Made by a program: the position numbers and the translations under genes. From positions 103,096 through 167,095 of the forward strand of contig JAAMXY010001049.1 in NCBI GenBank assembly GCA_019677205.1: DNA of 64,000 nt, read 5' to 3'. The notes under the pieces were generated by a model, which ran no database searches, was not told where the DNA came from, and was given only the letters and a program-made list of their open reading frames with translations. This document shows positions 32,869 to 43,380 of this stretch, one piece after another; position 1 is the stretch's first letter, and the number at the start of each line of letters is the position of its first letter. The DNA is from Pinguiococcus pyrenoidosus (Eukaryota; Sar; Pinguiophyceae; Pinguiochrysidales; Pinguiochrysidaceae).

Positions 32869-35123
32869 TTAGGCTTCGAGCTTGACTTCATCATCGGGTT
32901 GCGTCGCGGCCGCGTTTTCCACCATCTTCGAGTAGCGCTCTTTCACATCGTCGCTCTCTTCGCTGTCCACATGTGCGCTGATGTGCTCGGGCGGATTGAT
33001 CACGGCCTCCAGGGAGCGCCGGAGCTGCACGTAAGCGGCGACGCGGAAGAAGACCAGGAAGGCAAGAATGATGCCGACGGACGGTCCGCCGCCCAGGAAG
33101 ACGTCGAATTCGTCGCGGATGTCCTCGAAGTCGATCTCTCCATTGCCTTCGCTGTCGCAAGAGTCGGTGTAGATCGTCTCTCCGTTACCCGCGCAATCGT
33201 ACGTCTCGTCTCCGATGCCGAACACCACCGCAAGCTAGCAGCGAGCCGGCAAAGAGGGATTGGTTTTAGTTGGCGGCCTCTTGCGAGACGCAGTGAGGTG
33301 AGAGCGCTCTCATACCTGCGCGAAGAAGGTGTAGAGCACGGGGTTGATGTAGCCGAGAAACGGGAGCGCCGACTCGTCCAACGGAATGAAGACGCCGGTG
33401 AACAGAAACATGAAGGTCACGAGAAGCAGCGCCACCGTCATCATCTTGTCCGGGCTCGTCGACGCGGCGATCAAGAGACCCAGCGAGTGGTACATCACGA
33501 TCGAGACCAGGATCAGGCCAAGCAGTGCAAAGTAGGAGGCCGCCAGCGGATTCAGGTTCGCCATCCAGTAGAACACGCTCACGTGCAGGATCGGCCAGAC
33601 CAAGTAGTTCGACATGGCCACGGTGGTCTTGCACCAGTACCACGCGCTGAGGCGGTATGCCCCCACGCCCAGCTCCTTCCTCAGGTTCACCATGGAGGTC
33701 GGGAATAGCGGAAGAGCATCCAGGAGGGGGAAGAACATCCAAGGGATGCCGATGCCGAACGTGGCAGTAAGGCGGCTGAAGATGTCCTCCTCGTCGAAGC
33801 CCAAGCGAAACCAGAGGATGCCGGACAGGAGCGCCTGTCCCACGTACAGAATGAACGACTGCCACGACCAAAGGTTCGGCCGCGTGAGCGTCCATTCGCG
33901 GTCCACCAGGATCTTGAACTGTGCCATCCACGGCTGCGTGTAGCGACTTGCTTTCGAATCCACGCCGTCCCCAGCTCGCGCAGCCTGCTTGCTGTCCTCC
34001 ACGGAGCCCTTCCCAAAGTCTTCCTCAAGCTTCGCAAGGACGCTCTCGTCCGACAGCTGCCCCTGCACCGCGAGGTCCATGACGTAGTCGCTTGGATTAT
34101 AGTCCTGCGGGCAGATCATGCCATGCCTCTCCGTGAAGTACTTCTGGACGTCCTTCACGCCGCCGCGATAGGCGACCAGGCCCTTGTTGAGCATCAGGAG
34201 CTCATCGAAGGTGTGGAACACCTGGCTGCTCGGCTGATGGATGCTCGCAATGATGCAGATCTTCCGGCTCTTGGCAAGGTCGTGCAACATGCTGGCAACG
34301 ACATAGGCAATGCTGGAGTCGAGGCCGCTGGTGGGCTCGTCAAGCAGGATGACCTTGGGGTCCACCAGCAGCTCCTGCGCAATGCACAGCCGCTTCCGCT
34401 CCCCGCCGGAGATTCCACGCACGAGGGCGCTCCCAATCAGGGAATCCGCGCACTTGTTGAGCTTGAGAATCGACAAGGTCTCGTTCACCCGCGTCTCCAC
34501 CTGCTCGTCCGTCGTGCCCTTGGGTGCAGCGACAGGTCAGGCTCCTGCCGAGCAAGAGGCCATTCCACGACTGCGGCAACACGCTCACTCACCTGGGGGA
34601 GTCGTAGGCGGGCCAAGAAGGTCACACTCTGGCGCACCGTGAGGCCCGGGTACACGATGTCGTCCTGCTCCACAAAGGCGATCCGTCGCTTCAGCGCTTT
34701 GCTCCACGCTCTGCCGCCGTAGGAGATGCTGCCCTTGGTCACCGGGCCCCTCCGCGCCAGGGCGTTCAGCAGCGTGGTCTTGCCAGCGCCACTGGGGCCC
34801 ATCAACGCAAGTACCTACAGAAGCGGCCCAAGATTCATCAGCATCCTGATGGCGAACCCCGTGCACCGCCCTCGTTGCATCTCCTCTGCAGGTCCTGGCG
34901 TCCTCTGCCAACGCCAGCTCCCCCTCCCATTTTTGGCAGCTCTCGGCATCCCCCAGACCCCATTGCCCCGGAATTCCCGCGGGAGCGAGAGACGCACATT
35001 CCCTGCGGCGGCCTTCCCGCTGGCCGACGCCAGGGCCACCGTGTCCCCAATGGTCACGCCCACGTCGTGGAACGCCAGGTCCCAGCCCTCCGCGTCGTCA
35101 ATGCTGCCTGCTGCGTCCACCAT
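32869..35123 (-). CDS. ABCG-type half transporter with an EF-hand-like acidic loop
   Basis: ATP-driven exporter of the ABCG/White family, functioning as a dimer. Exons 35123-34998, 34814-34593, 34518-33316 and 33234-32869, all phase 0, 638 residues. The nucleotide-binding domain comes first, as in ABCG: Walker A GPSGAGKTT (about 48-56), Q-loop VEQDD, signature ISGGERKR (152-159), Walker B VILLDEPTSGLD (172-183), and H-loop SIHQPS. The membrane domain follows: FILYVGQALLSGILWFRLGF, YLVWPILHVSVFYWMA, YFALLGLILVSIVMYHSLGL, MMTVALLLVTFMFLFTGVFI and a last helix VGIILAFLVFFRVAAYVQL. Between the last two helices, in extracellular loop 3, lies DSEGNGEIDFED (544-555), which fits an EF-hand loop. The A-loop exon (first) is short and its start methionine is a best guess. 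Confidence 0.87.
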
Positions 35124-35491
35124 CGTCGGACGCGAGTCTGGCACAGTTTTCGCCGCAGAGAGGCCAACGGTGTCTCACGTGGCGTTCGAAGAACGTCTGC
35201 GTCGATGGGGGAACGGGTGAAGTATAGCGGCGGAACGACGCGGAATCAGAAGAACCTTGTGACAGATGGAGCGAACTGCTGCCTGACTGGGAAGCGTTCC
35301 TCGGCAGCCATTGGGAGCTGGGAGCTTTCTTTCTTTTCAATTGAGGGCAAACGAAGCTCTGCGAAGGATCTTGGGATCTATGACTGGTCCGCACGTCCAT
35401 TTTGATTCTTTGCGAGGCTTGAGCCCGCCATAGAACGGAAATCTGATCTGCCGGGTTTACTTGTCGCCGCATCCCATAGCGCGTACAAGCC
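35124..35491. other. Divergent promoter gap
   Basis: 368 bp between ABCG (-) and the calpain (+). No gene and no distinctive element seen. Confidence 0.35.
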
Positions 35492-38400
35492 ATGCGCGCC
35501 GCACAGCGCGCGCCACAGCCAGATGAGCGCTGGATCCGCTCGGTGACGAGTCGAGAGGAGCTGGAGGCGCAGAATGCGGCGGCGGAGGAAAAGTTCGAGG
35601 CGGCGCTCTCTGCCATGAGAGACTTCGATAGCCTTTACTTGGACGCGGAGTTCGAAAGAGGGCCATCGGCGATCAACGGCCGAAAGCACGCGACAGAGAC
35701 GGCAAAGCCGCGCTGCGGCTGCGGTCGTGTTGCAAAGCTCTGCACGGTGTCGAAACAGGGGCGCAACGAAGGCCGCAAATTCTGGGGTGAGGCGCGATGC
35801 AAACATCCGCTCTTGCGTTGTTGTTGTAAAGTNNNNNNNNNNNNNNNNNNNNNNNNNNNNNNNNNNNNACTACTGTTTTGGATCCCTGTCGGCGATGTTT
35901 TGGAAGGCGGTTGATGGAGTTCACGTGGATGCAAAACGCCACTCACATGACTTATCGAGGCCTTACCCTTCGGGCTTTCTGTCTCTTGATTTGCTCTACT
36001 CAGGATGCAGCAAAGCTGCTCAGGAGCGCTGTAACTTCTTCAAATGGGCCGATAACGCGGCTCATGCGAAGTGGGAGACCAAGATGGAATGGCGACGAGT
36101 GGCCAGCGGCGCCAACCCGCTGAGGAGAACCATCGTGCGCAGAGGCAGGGACGGAACGCCGCTGTTCAAGCCGGACGATATCCAACAAGGCAAAGTGGGC
36201 GACTGCTGGTTCCTGGCGGCCTTGGCGACCATCAGCGAGAGGCGAGATCTGCTGGAGAACCTCGTCGTCACGCGGGAGGTGAATGCAGCAGGCATCTACC
36301 AGATCCGCCTCTTCATCGACGGCAGATGGCAAATCTACACGCTGGACGACTACTTCCCCGGCCTGGTGGACGCGAAGACTGCGAAGAAAGACTCCAAGCA
36401 GCAGGAGAGGAACCCGAGCTCTCCGTCCAAGCGAAGCGAAGGCGGCGACGAGGGCGGATCCGAGATCAGTTCGTTGGGCCTTCGATACACCGCTCCTTGG
36501 GATCTGGCGTTTAGCAAGGCGGCAGGCGGCCAGCTGTGGGTGCCCCTCATCGAGAAGGCCTATGCCAAGGCGCATGGCAGCTTCGCCGCCATCAGCGGAG
36601 GCTGGCCGGCAGAGGCCCTCTTCGACTTGACGGCCTGCCCAACGGAGACATTCCACTTTTCGGATCCCGACTTCAACTCGGAGACCTTCTGGGCTCGTCT
36701 ACTGAGCGGAGTGGCGGATGACACGGGCTTCCTCTACGGAGCCAGCTGCCACAGGCCCCTGAAGGGCTCCGGGCTTGTTGGCGGCCATGCGTACAGTATT
36801 CTCGACGCCAAGGACCTGACCGGTCAGGGGGTGGCGGTGTCCCGCCAGCCAAGCTTAAGCGAGTTTCTTCTGTCCGGTGGGTCCAGTGGGTCCAGTGGGT
36901 CCAGTGGGTCCGGTGGGTCCGGTGGGTCCAACCGCGCGGTCACAGAAGTGAAGAGGCGAAGCACGAGGGACCTGCGACTGGTGCGCTTGAGAAACCCTTG
37001 GGGACGACGGGAGTGGAAGGGCGCCTTCGGCAGCAAGAGTACGGAGTGGAACGAGGACCTGAGAAGGCTGCTGCCGAACACGAGGAAGGATGATGGCACC
37101 TTCTGGATGACCTATGCGGACTTTTTGATGAACTTTGCAAACGTGGATGTGTGCAAGGCGCATCGGGGGTGGTTCGGCTGCTGCATGCAGGACGAAATAC
37201 CGAGGCACAGCTGGATCGCGAGGCAGTTCTACGAGGTCAAGGTCACTGAGCCCTCCTGGACGTACTTCACGATCGCGCAGCCCACCAAGAGAGGCAACCG
37301 AGACTTCAAGTACTATTTCTCCGACATCAGCCTGTTGATTCTTTCCGTCCGGCGCGGCGAGAGTGGAGAGTACGTGATCGACAACGTGGAGTGCCTGAGC
37401 CTTGTTGGACAAGCGAAGACGACTCATCGGGACCTCGTGCTCCAACCTGTTCCGGGATTCACCTATCTCTGCATTCCATTCAGTCCCGGTCGCGCTGGCG
37501 CGCTTGATGCGGCCGCGTACCCTTTGCCAGAGAAGAGTCGCCACTCGAAACGCAGAAGGGGTACTCAGGTGGACTATTCCGCGCCGGCGCCGTTCACGTT
37601 CCGTACATTCTCCGCGAAGCAGATATGCGTGCGAAGCGTGCGGGCGTCGGAAAGCTTTGCAACGCAAGCGCTCCATCGATGCTTCGAACAGCGGAACATC
37701 TTCGGGTGCCAGCGGAGACTTGTTGCTCGACCAGGCTGCTCCATCGTGCTGCTCCAGACACGGGGCTCCGCGATGGCCATCGCGGCGAACCATTCGACCG
37801 CGGCCTCGATGTCCGTGCAGTTCCTGCTCCACGGCGGCGGAGAAGGTGCCTCCAATGCGATTCTGGATACGAAGGGCGGCATCCACCTCCCGATCAACAA
37901 ACTGGCTCCGGAAAGTCAAGCGATTGTTGCAGCTGTCTCGAACGTGCCTGATCAGGACTACGAGGGTGGCGGGGCGCTGGGAAAAGGGTCCTTCGCGCTG
38001 GATCAACTCTACTGCGAGCACTCCGGTGACGCAGAGCCGAGCAAGGCTGCGCGATCAAGTGCGCGGCGGCCTTCGCTGTTCCTGCCGAGACCCTGCAGCA
38101 TCCCTCAGTCGAAGGCGCCCACGTGTGACATGATCACAGCCTTGGTGCCCGCTCACGACGCCGGCGCGGCCTTGCAAAAGGCCTTGCTGGACATCACCAA
38201 CCAATCCAGAGAGAAAATGGACTTCCCAGCAGACGACGAGGACGCTTTGATGCAGCAAGCACTGCTCATCAGCTTACAGCAGCAGCCTTCACAGGATGGC
38301 ACGCCCGCAGATAAAGCGACGGTGAAAGCGAAGCCAGTTGTGATAGACATAGAAGATGAAGATGAGGCCAAAGACGACGAATCGGATCTCAAGCGTGAAG

Positions 38401-38669
38401 GCGAGCCGTCATCGTCTGCTTCGATGGAGGAGAAAAGGACGACAAAGGCTGCTGCAGGGCGTAAGAGCCGTATCAGCCTTGTCGTTGTGGACGTCGACTC
38501 CCCACCAGAGCTTGAGAAGCGCGATTCGCAAGAAGCTCAGAGAGTGGCGATCGCGCGGCGAGGGCAGAAGCGTGGTAGCGACGTGGCATCCTTGGCCAAG
38601 GAGGCGATTGAATCACCTTCGAAGATGCAACGTGCGGCAGCGGATGCAGTGATTGTGGTCGACGGCTGA
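35492..38669 (+). CDS. Calpain-type cysteine protease with N-terminal GRF zinc finger and UIM/SIM-like tail
   Basis: Two exons, 35492-35786 and 36004-38669, 986 residues. The phase-1 intron contains the assembly gap. The exon junction completes a GRF-type zinc finger: CGCGRVAKLCTVSKQGRNEG (from residue 75) plus FWGCSKAAQERCNFFKWAD. The calpain core follows: LFKPDDIQQGKVGDCWFLAA with catalytic Cys166, GLVGGHAYSILDAKDL with His360, and VRLRNPWGRREWKG with Asn429. A Gly/Ser linker (36873-36930) interrupts the His-Asn segment. A beta-rich C2-like region (about 480-720) follows. The tail has a ubiquitin-interacting-motif-like DDEDALMQQALLISLQQ (about 842-858) and three hydrophobic-acidic SUMO-interaction-like motifs: VVIDIEDEDE, LVVVDVDSPPELE and C-terminal AVIVVDG. 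GRF fingers usually sit on nucleic-acid enzymes (NEIL3, TOP3A, APE2). No EF-hand domain is seen. Confidence 0.86.
35833..35868. other. Assembly gap of 36 N
   Basis: Thirty-six Ns inside the calpain intron (35787-36003). True length is unknown. The coding exons on both sides are unaffected because the GRF finger is completed across the intron in frame. Confidence 0.99.
36870..36930 (+). repeat. In-frame GGGTCCAGT repeat encoding Gly/Ser linker
   Basis: Tandem 9-bp units inside the calpain encode GGSSGSSGSSGSGGSGGS between catalytic His360 and Asn429. This is likely an expandable flexible insert in the protease core. Confidence 0.75.
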
Positions 38670-38777
38670 AGTGCCTGAAGATCGAAGGAGCAGATTTTGG
38701 AAGGATAGAGCTGCTCAGAGGCGGAGAAGGAAGTCGCCTTGCTTCTATTTCCCGCATGGCATTGTGGACCTTCGAAG

Positions 38778-41379
38778 CTATCTGACCCACGGGGAGCCCA
38801 GGCCCACTCGGTCCAGAGGTTCCATGATTCGCTTGTTGATCTGCCTGCCAAGGTAGACCTGGAGCTCGTCGTCCCTCACGGGCAGCACCTGGAGAAGGCG
38901 TATCGAGGAAATCAGCAACACAGCAAATCAGCATGTATATGGATCAATGGGACGCGCATCGAAGCGTGGCAAGATGCAGTAAACATGTGTCGCTCCCCGC
39001 TCCACGTACGAACCTGATGAAATCGGCCAGCTCCATTGAGGATCTTGTTCTGCATCAGGGAATTCGCCGCTTGGAGGCCACTGACGAACGCTCTCTCCTG
39101 GCACAGGCCCTTCGCCCCGTGCTCTCGCTCTCCCATGCGCACCCAATCACCAGCGCACTAGGCAGATATGCAGGTAAGAGGCTCACTTCGCCCCCCAAAA
39201 TGAAGTGGAGCAGCGCTGCGAACCTTCAGGTTTGGCAGCGAGGGATCCGTGTCCAGCTTCGGTCTGCTATCGTAGGAACCGGGGCTGAACCACGTCACTG
39301 AGGACGGGTACCTTTGCACGTAGGAGTCCACGAGCTTTGCCGCCCGGAACTCCGGTACCGCCGTCGGCAGCAAATCCTCCATCAGCGTCCTCACGATCTC
39401 CTCGTCGGTCAATGGAATGATTGCTCCAGCGTTGTAGAAGTCGCATGCCACGACCGAACCCTAAGAGCTCAAGTCAGCTCCGACAGCACGGAAGCGGCAG
39501 GGCTTTGGTTTCAGTCCAGCAAGCAACCTGTGGCTCCTCGCCGCCCCAGAGGTCCCGCATCGCGGCGTCGTCATCCGCCTCGAAGTTTGGAACGGTGAAT
39601 CCGCCGCCTTGAAGCTGATCGAGCATGAAAAACGTGCCCCCGGCGCCTCGCAGCGCCTCGTAGCGGCTGAAGACGTTGGCGGGCTGCAAGGTCGGGACAT
39701 AGCGATCGAGCCAGAGTCTCACGCTGCACACGTCGATTGCGCCGAGGCTCGCAGCCTTTGAAAAGGCGGGTCTGCGATGAAAGGTGCGTGGGCTTAGTGC
39801 TTCGATATCGCTTCCGCGGGGGGAGTGGGGTCGCCTCTTTGTACCTCTTGCTGAGGCCCGGGCTGCCTCGGACGACGCTCTTCATCCCGTTGGCTCCAAG
39901 CGAGAGGACGCACGCATCGATGTCGTCAAGCACGACTTCCTTTCCATCCTTTGTGTACCTGAGCCCCGTGACGCGGCCTTCACCCACTCCTTCCTCGACC
40001 AGAATCTCCTGGACGCGGGATCCTCCCAAGACCTCCAGCTTCCCCGATTCATTCAGCCTCTCATACAACGGCTTGACCAGCGAGTCCGAGACAGTCCCTC
40101 GCTTGATCCATCTGTAGGGGTGGGGGGTTAGCGTACAACGATCTGAGCACTGCCGCAGGAGCAGAAGACAAAGCAACGCCTTGAACCCGCGCCGCTCACC
40201 TCACATCAAAGCTGTCCTGGTGGGCCAGCGCGTAGTAGTACAGGAGCTCCATGGTGACGCCTGCACTGAGCTCCTCCGGCGACTTGAAGAGCCCTGTGAG
40301 GACGAGAGCGAGAGCGAGGGCGAGAACGCGTAAGACGCCGCTGCGCTGACGGAGCACTGTTGTGGTGACGTTGTATTGGCGAAGGACGAACCAACAAGAA
40401 GGGTGGGCCGAAGGAAGTCATCGACGAGACGCTTTGACAGGCCGAAGCGAAGGAAAAGCTCGTGCGCTGTCATCCGATCGTACTTGCGAAAGGTCTCTTC
40501 GTCCCTGAGAGGAAGAAAGCGACAACGGTGACTTCGCCGCGAACCAGAAGGCTCATACCCCTTCTCACAGCAGCGAAACGAAACCTACCGATCATAGTCG
40601 AGAAACGCGTAGAGAAGGCCAATCATGGACGCCCGGTCTTGAAATGGCAGCCGCTTGAAGTTGTCGAACGTAGCAAAAACCTGTCCAAGAGGGGACGGCA
40701 GCGCAGGAAACGCAGATCTACAACGTGTAAAGGCTGAAGCGTTCACAGCAAACTGTGCGATCAAATCGAAAGCTACCTCGCGAAGACTGGTGCTGTCGCT
40801 TCCAGGCCGTCTGGAGAGTAGAAGGCCGAGGGCGTGTAGTCCGTGAACACCTGTTGCATTTCAAGGATATTTCAGAGAGAGAGCCTTATCAACGTCGTCC
40901 GCGGTTGAGGTGCCAACCTGGCCCTCGGGGATCTTCAGACTGCGCAGCATCGAGCAGATGTTCGGATAATCCTTCCAGAAGCCCCTCGTGCCCGCTTCAA
41001 ACGGCTTTCCTGCACAGGTTTGCGTCCATTGTCAGACAATGGCATGCCAGCTTCTGCCTTGGTCGACTCTCCCACCCGTCGGCGTCAAGTACGGAGTGCT
41101 TCCCGTAGGATCCGGGAGGGCATCCAGCAAGGTCACCTGCAGCATACAGACCGGGACATCAGGCTCTGCCACTTTTTTTTTCTTGCTTTTTGCAATAGTA
41201 TCAAACTGGACGGAGAGACCTCGGCAGCTTGGAGGCTTTACCTTGACTCCGGCCTCCACGAGGGCTTTGGCAGCGCCCCATCCCCCCCAGCCGCCACCAA
41301 CGACAGCAACGTGTGCCGGCTTGACCAGCGCATCCGCCACCTTCAGGAGCACCACTACTCCAAATAGGAGTCTCGTCAT
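38778..41379 (-). CDS. FAD-dependent amine-oxidase/carotenoid-desaturase-like oxidoreductase, 12 exons
   Basis: Exons (5'-3'): 41379-41242, 41136-41076, 41009-40918, 40850-40777, 40717-40589, 40504-40392, 40293-40200, 40111-39845, 39771-39528, 39460-39224, 39157-39014 and 38888-38778. They sum to exactly 1704 nt (567 residues) with every phase consistent. The N-terminus is a signal-like helix (MTRLLFGVVVLLKVADAL) followed by the dinucleotide-binding VAVVGGGWGGWGAAKALVEA and an acidic strand end VTLLDA. Mid-protein landmarks are DYPNICSMLRSLKIPEGQ, FRKYDRMTAHELFLRFGLSK and MELLYYYALAHQDSFDVRWI. The C-terminal FAD motif is CAGDWVRMGEREHGAKGLCQ then ERAFVSGLQAAN, as in phytoene/zeta-carotene desaturase and amine oxidase families. 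Substrate cannot be inferred; the leader suggests ER or plastid. This is the most intron-dense gene in the window. Confidence 0.87.
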
Positions 41380-41751
41380 CAGAATCGAGACGGAGGATGC
41401 AAAACGCTGGTCCGTGGCGGAGAGAAGCGGCGCAAGAACAAGGCGCAAAGGCCACGTACCCCCCCCTCCATCAAGAGTATCAGAATTGTCTATCCTATGC
41501 TCATCAGGATCGATTTTAGATGCTGTTCCCACGTCTCCATCTGTCCCGCATCAATTTTCGATAAATTTTGTTTTTTTCTCGGAATGGAGGGAGATCACAG
41601 TATCGATCTTGACATGCACGGTTTGCGATCCGCTGATGAAACGCTTTAGAGAACGCGTCTTTGGCGCCGCATAAAGTAGCATGTGCTAGCTTCTCCGCTC
41701 CACTTTCCCGCCGACGCGCTTTCGTGGCCATCTGTGATGCACTAGCGCAGC
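41380..41751. other. Divergent promoter gap
   Basis: 372 bp between the FAD oxidoreductase (-) and TTC29 (+). A T-rich patch (TTTTGTTTTTTTC) lies at about 41565-41580. Nothing else is recognised. Confidence 0.35.
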
Positions 41752-43149
41752 ATGAGTGGCGCAATGTCCAAAATGCGCATTCTGGAAGAGGGCCCGGACC
41801 CGAGCGGCCTCGGCAGACTTCTCGAAGTGTCCGCAAGCGACGCACACCCAGCGTTAAACGCCCCAAAGGCGTCGATACCGGCTGTGAGAGTCCGCCGACC
41901 CGATGACGTGGCGTTCGCAAAGCGGCGCGGTGGGCGGAAAGTGCAGAACCGCGTGGTCCCGGGCCAGGAAGCCGACTCGGCGGGCAAAGCGCGGGAAAGC
42001 CTGAAGGAGAAGTTGGAAAAAGCGCAGTTTGATGGCCGCGAGGGCGACTCCAAGGCCGACGTCTGCCAGGAGATCCTCGCGGAGGGCTACGTGCAAAGCT
42101 TCGTGGATTTTTTCTACCTGACGCACCAGTCCGAGCTGCAGGAGGGCCCGAGCACGGATGCCAAGGAGAACGCGGAGCTGAAAATGGACGACCTGCTGTT
42201 CCTGAAGAAGACCCTGATCGCTGCGGAAGAGGCGCGAAGGCAGGGCAGCACCGACAGCGTGTTCGCTAGCTACGAGGCGCTGGCGCAGTTCTACCAGGCT
42301 CGCAAGGACCCGCGAACGGGCATCTACTTCTACGAGAAGTGCCTGGAAATCTGCAAGCTCACCGGTGATCCGAAGGGAGAGATCCGCGCGAACCAGCGCC
42401 TGGGCACGGCGTACTTCGCCTCGGGGGATTTGGCCTCGGCGAGGCAGTTCCATGAACGGTCGCTGGCCCTCGCGCATGCTCAGGCCGAGGATGGCGAGAT
42501 GCAGCGGGCGTGCGCCTCGCTCGTGAGCATCTATCGCCAGGCAGCGCAGCAACTGGACAAGGATGGAAACTTTGACGCGTGCATCGGGGAGTATGAGAAG
42601 TGCAGGGAGGCTGCGAAGAAGGCGGAGAACGTTGCGGACGAAGGGGAAGCGTGCTACAATCTCGGGCGCACGCACTTCCGCAATGGCAACGCGCGGGACG
42701 CGCTGTCGCATCTGCTCACCTACGAGACCATCTCCACCGATCTCGGAGATCTAGAGGGACAGGGAAGGGCGCAGGCAGCGCTTGCGAATGCCTACGAGAG
42801 CATCGGGAACCACGACAAGTGCGTCGAGTGCCTGCAGAAGTTCATGGACATCGCGACGCGCTCGGAAGATCTCAACTCACAGGCGGAGGCGTGCCGCGCC
42901 CTCGGCATGATTCACCACCGAAGACGAGAGTTCCGGGCTGCGGTGGAATTGTTCGAGAAGAATTTTACGATCTGCCGATCCATGAGCTCCTCGGGACTGG
43001 GCTCGTCCGCACAGCTAGACTCCGCCCGGATACTTGTCGGCTTGGCGCGCGGGAATGCAAGGCTCAAGCAGCACATCTTCGAGATCAACTCGGATCTCTC
43101 GGCCCTACTCGACTGGAAGATTGCGAAAGTTGGAGGACCCAGGCTCTGA
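41752..43149 (+). CDS. TTC29: TTC29-like tetratricopeptide axonemal protein
   Basis: Single exon, 465 residues. After a basic, disordered N-terminus (about 1-95) comes VCQEILAEGYVQSFVDFFYL, a TTC29 landmark, then a helical linker and at least five TPR units: ASYEALAQFYQARKDPRTGI, GEIRANQRLGTAYFASGDLA, EGEACYNLGRTHFRNGNARD, GRAQAALANAYESIGNHDKC and AEACRALGMIHHRRREFRAA. TTC29 is needed for flagellar motility and is linked to dynein-arm assembly and transport. Other TPR cilium proteins such as ODAD4/TTC25 are the main alternative; the SFVDFF segment and length favour TTC29. Confidence 0.72.
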   Translation: MSGAMSKMRILEEGPDPSGLGRLLEVSASDAHPALNAPKASIPAVRVRRPDDVAFAKRRGGRKVQNRVVPGQEADSAGKARESLKEKLEKAQFDGREGDSKADVCQEILAEGYVQSFVDFFYLTHQSELQEGPSTDAKENAELKMDDLLFLKKTLIAAEEARRQGSTDSVFASYEALAQFYQARKDPRTGIYFYEKCLEICKLTGDPKGEIRANQRLGTAYFASGDLASARQFHERSLALAHAQAEDGEMQRACASLVSIYRQAAQQLDKDGNFDACIGEYEKCREAAKKAENVADEGEACYNLGRTHFRNGNARDALSHLLTYETISTDLGDLEGQGRAQAALANAYESIGNHDKCVECLQKFMDIATRSEDLNSQAEACRALGMIHHRRREFRAAVELFEKNFTICRSMSSSGLGSSAQLDSARILVGLARGNARLKQHIFEINSDLSALLDWKIAKVGGPRL

Positions 43150-43380
43150 GGCTTCCGCTGCGGCAGCAGCATCTTTGGTGAGGATGCCCCCTTAAGCTGA
43201 CGACGACTTGAAGGCTACTGGCGACCGCGTGTGCGCTTGGCGTGGCTGGCGCATCGTGGCTCGTGCGTGGATGCTAGTTGTGGCACTGCTGTCAAGCGGC
43301 TTCGATACATAGATTGTAGACTGTCTTTACAGCGCCTTGGCGCGGGGCGGACCTAGACGGATAGATCAACTTCCCTCATG

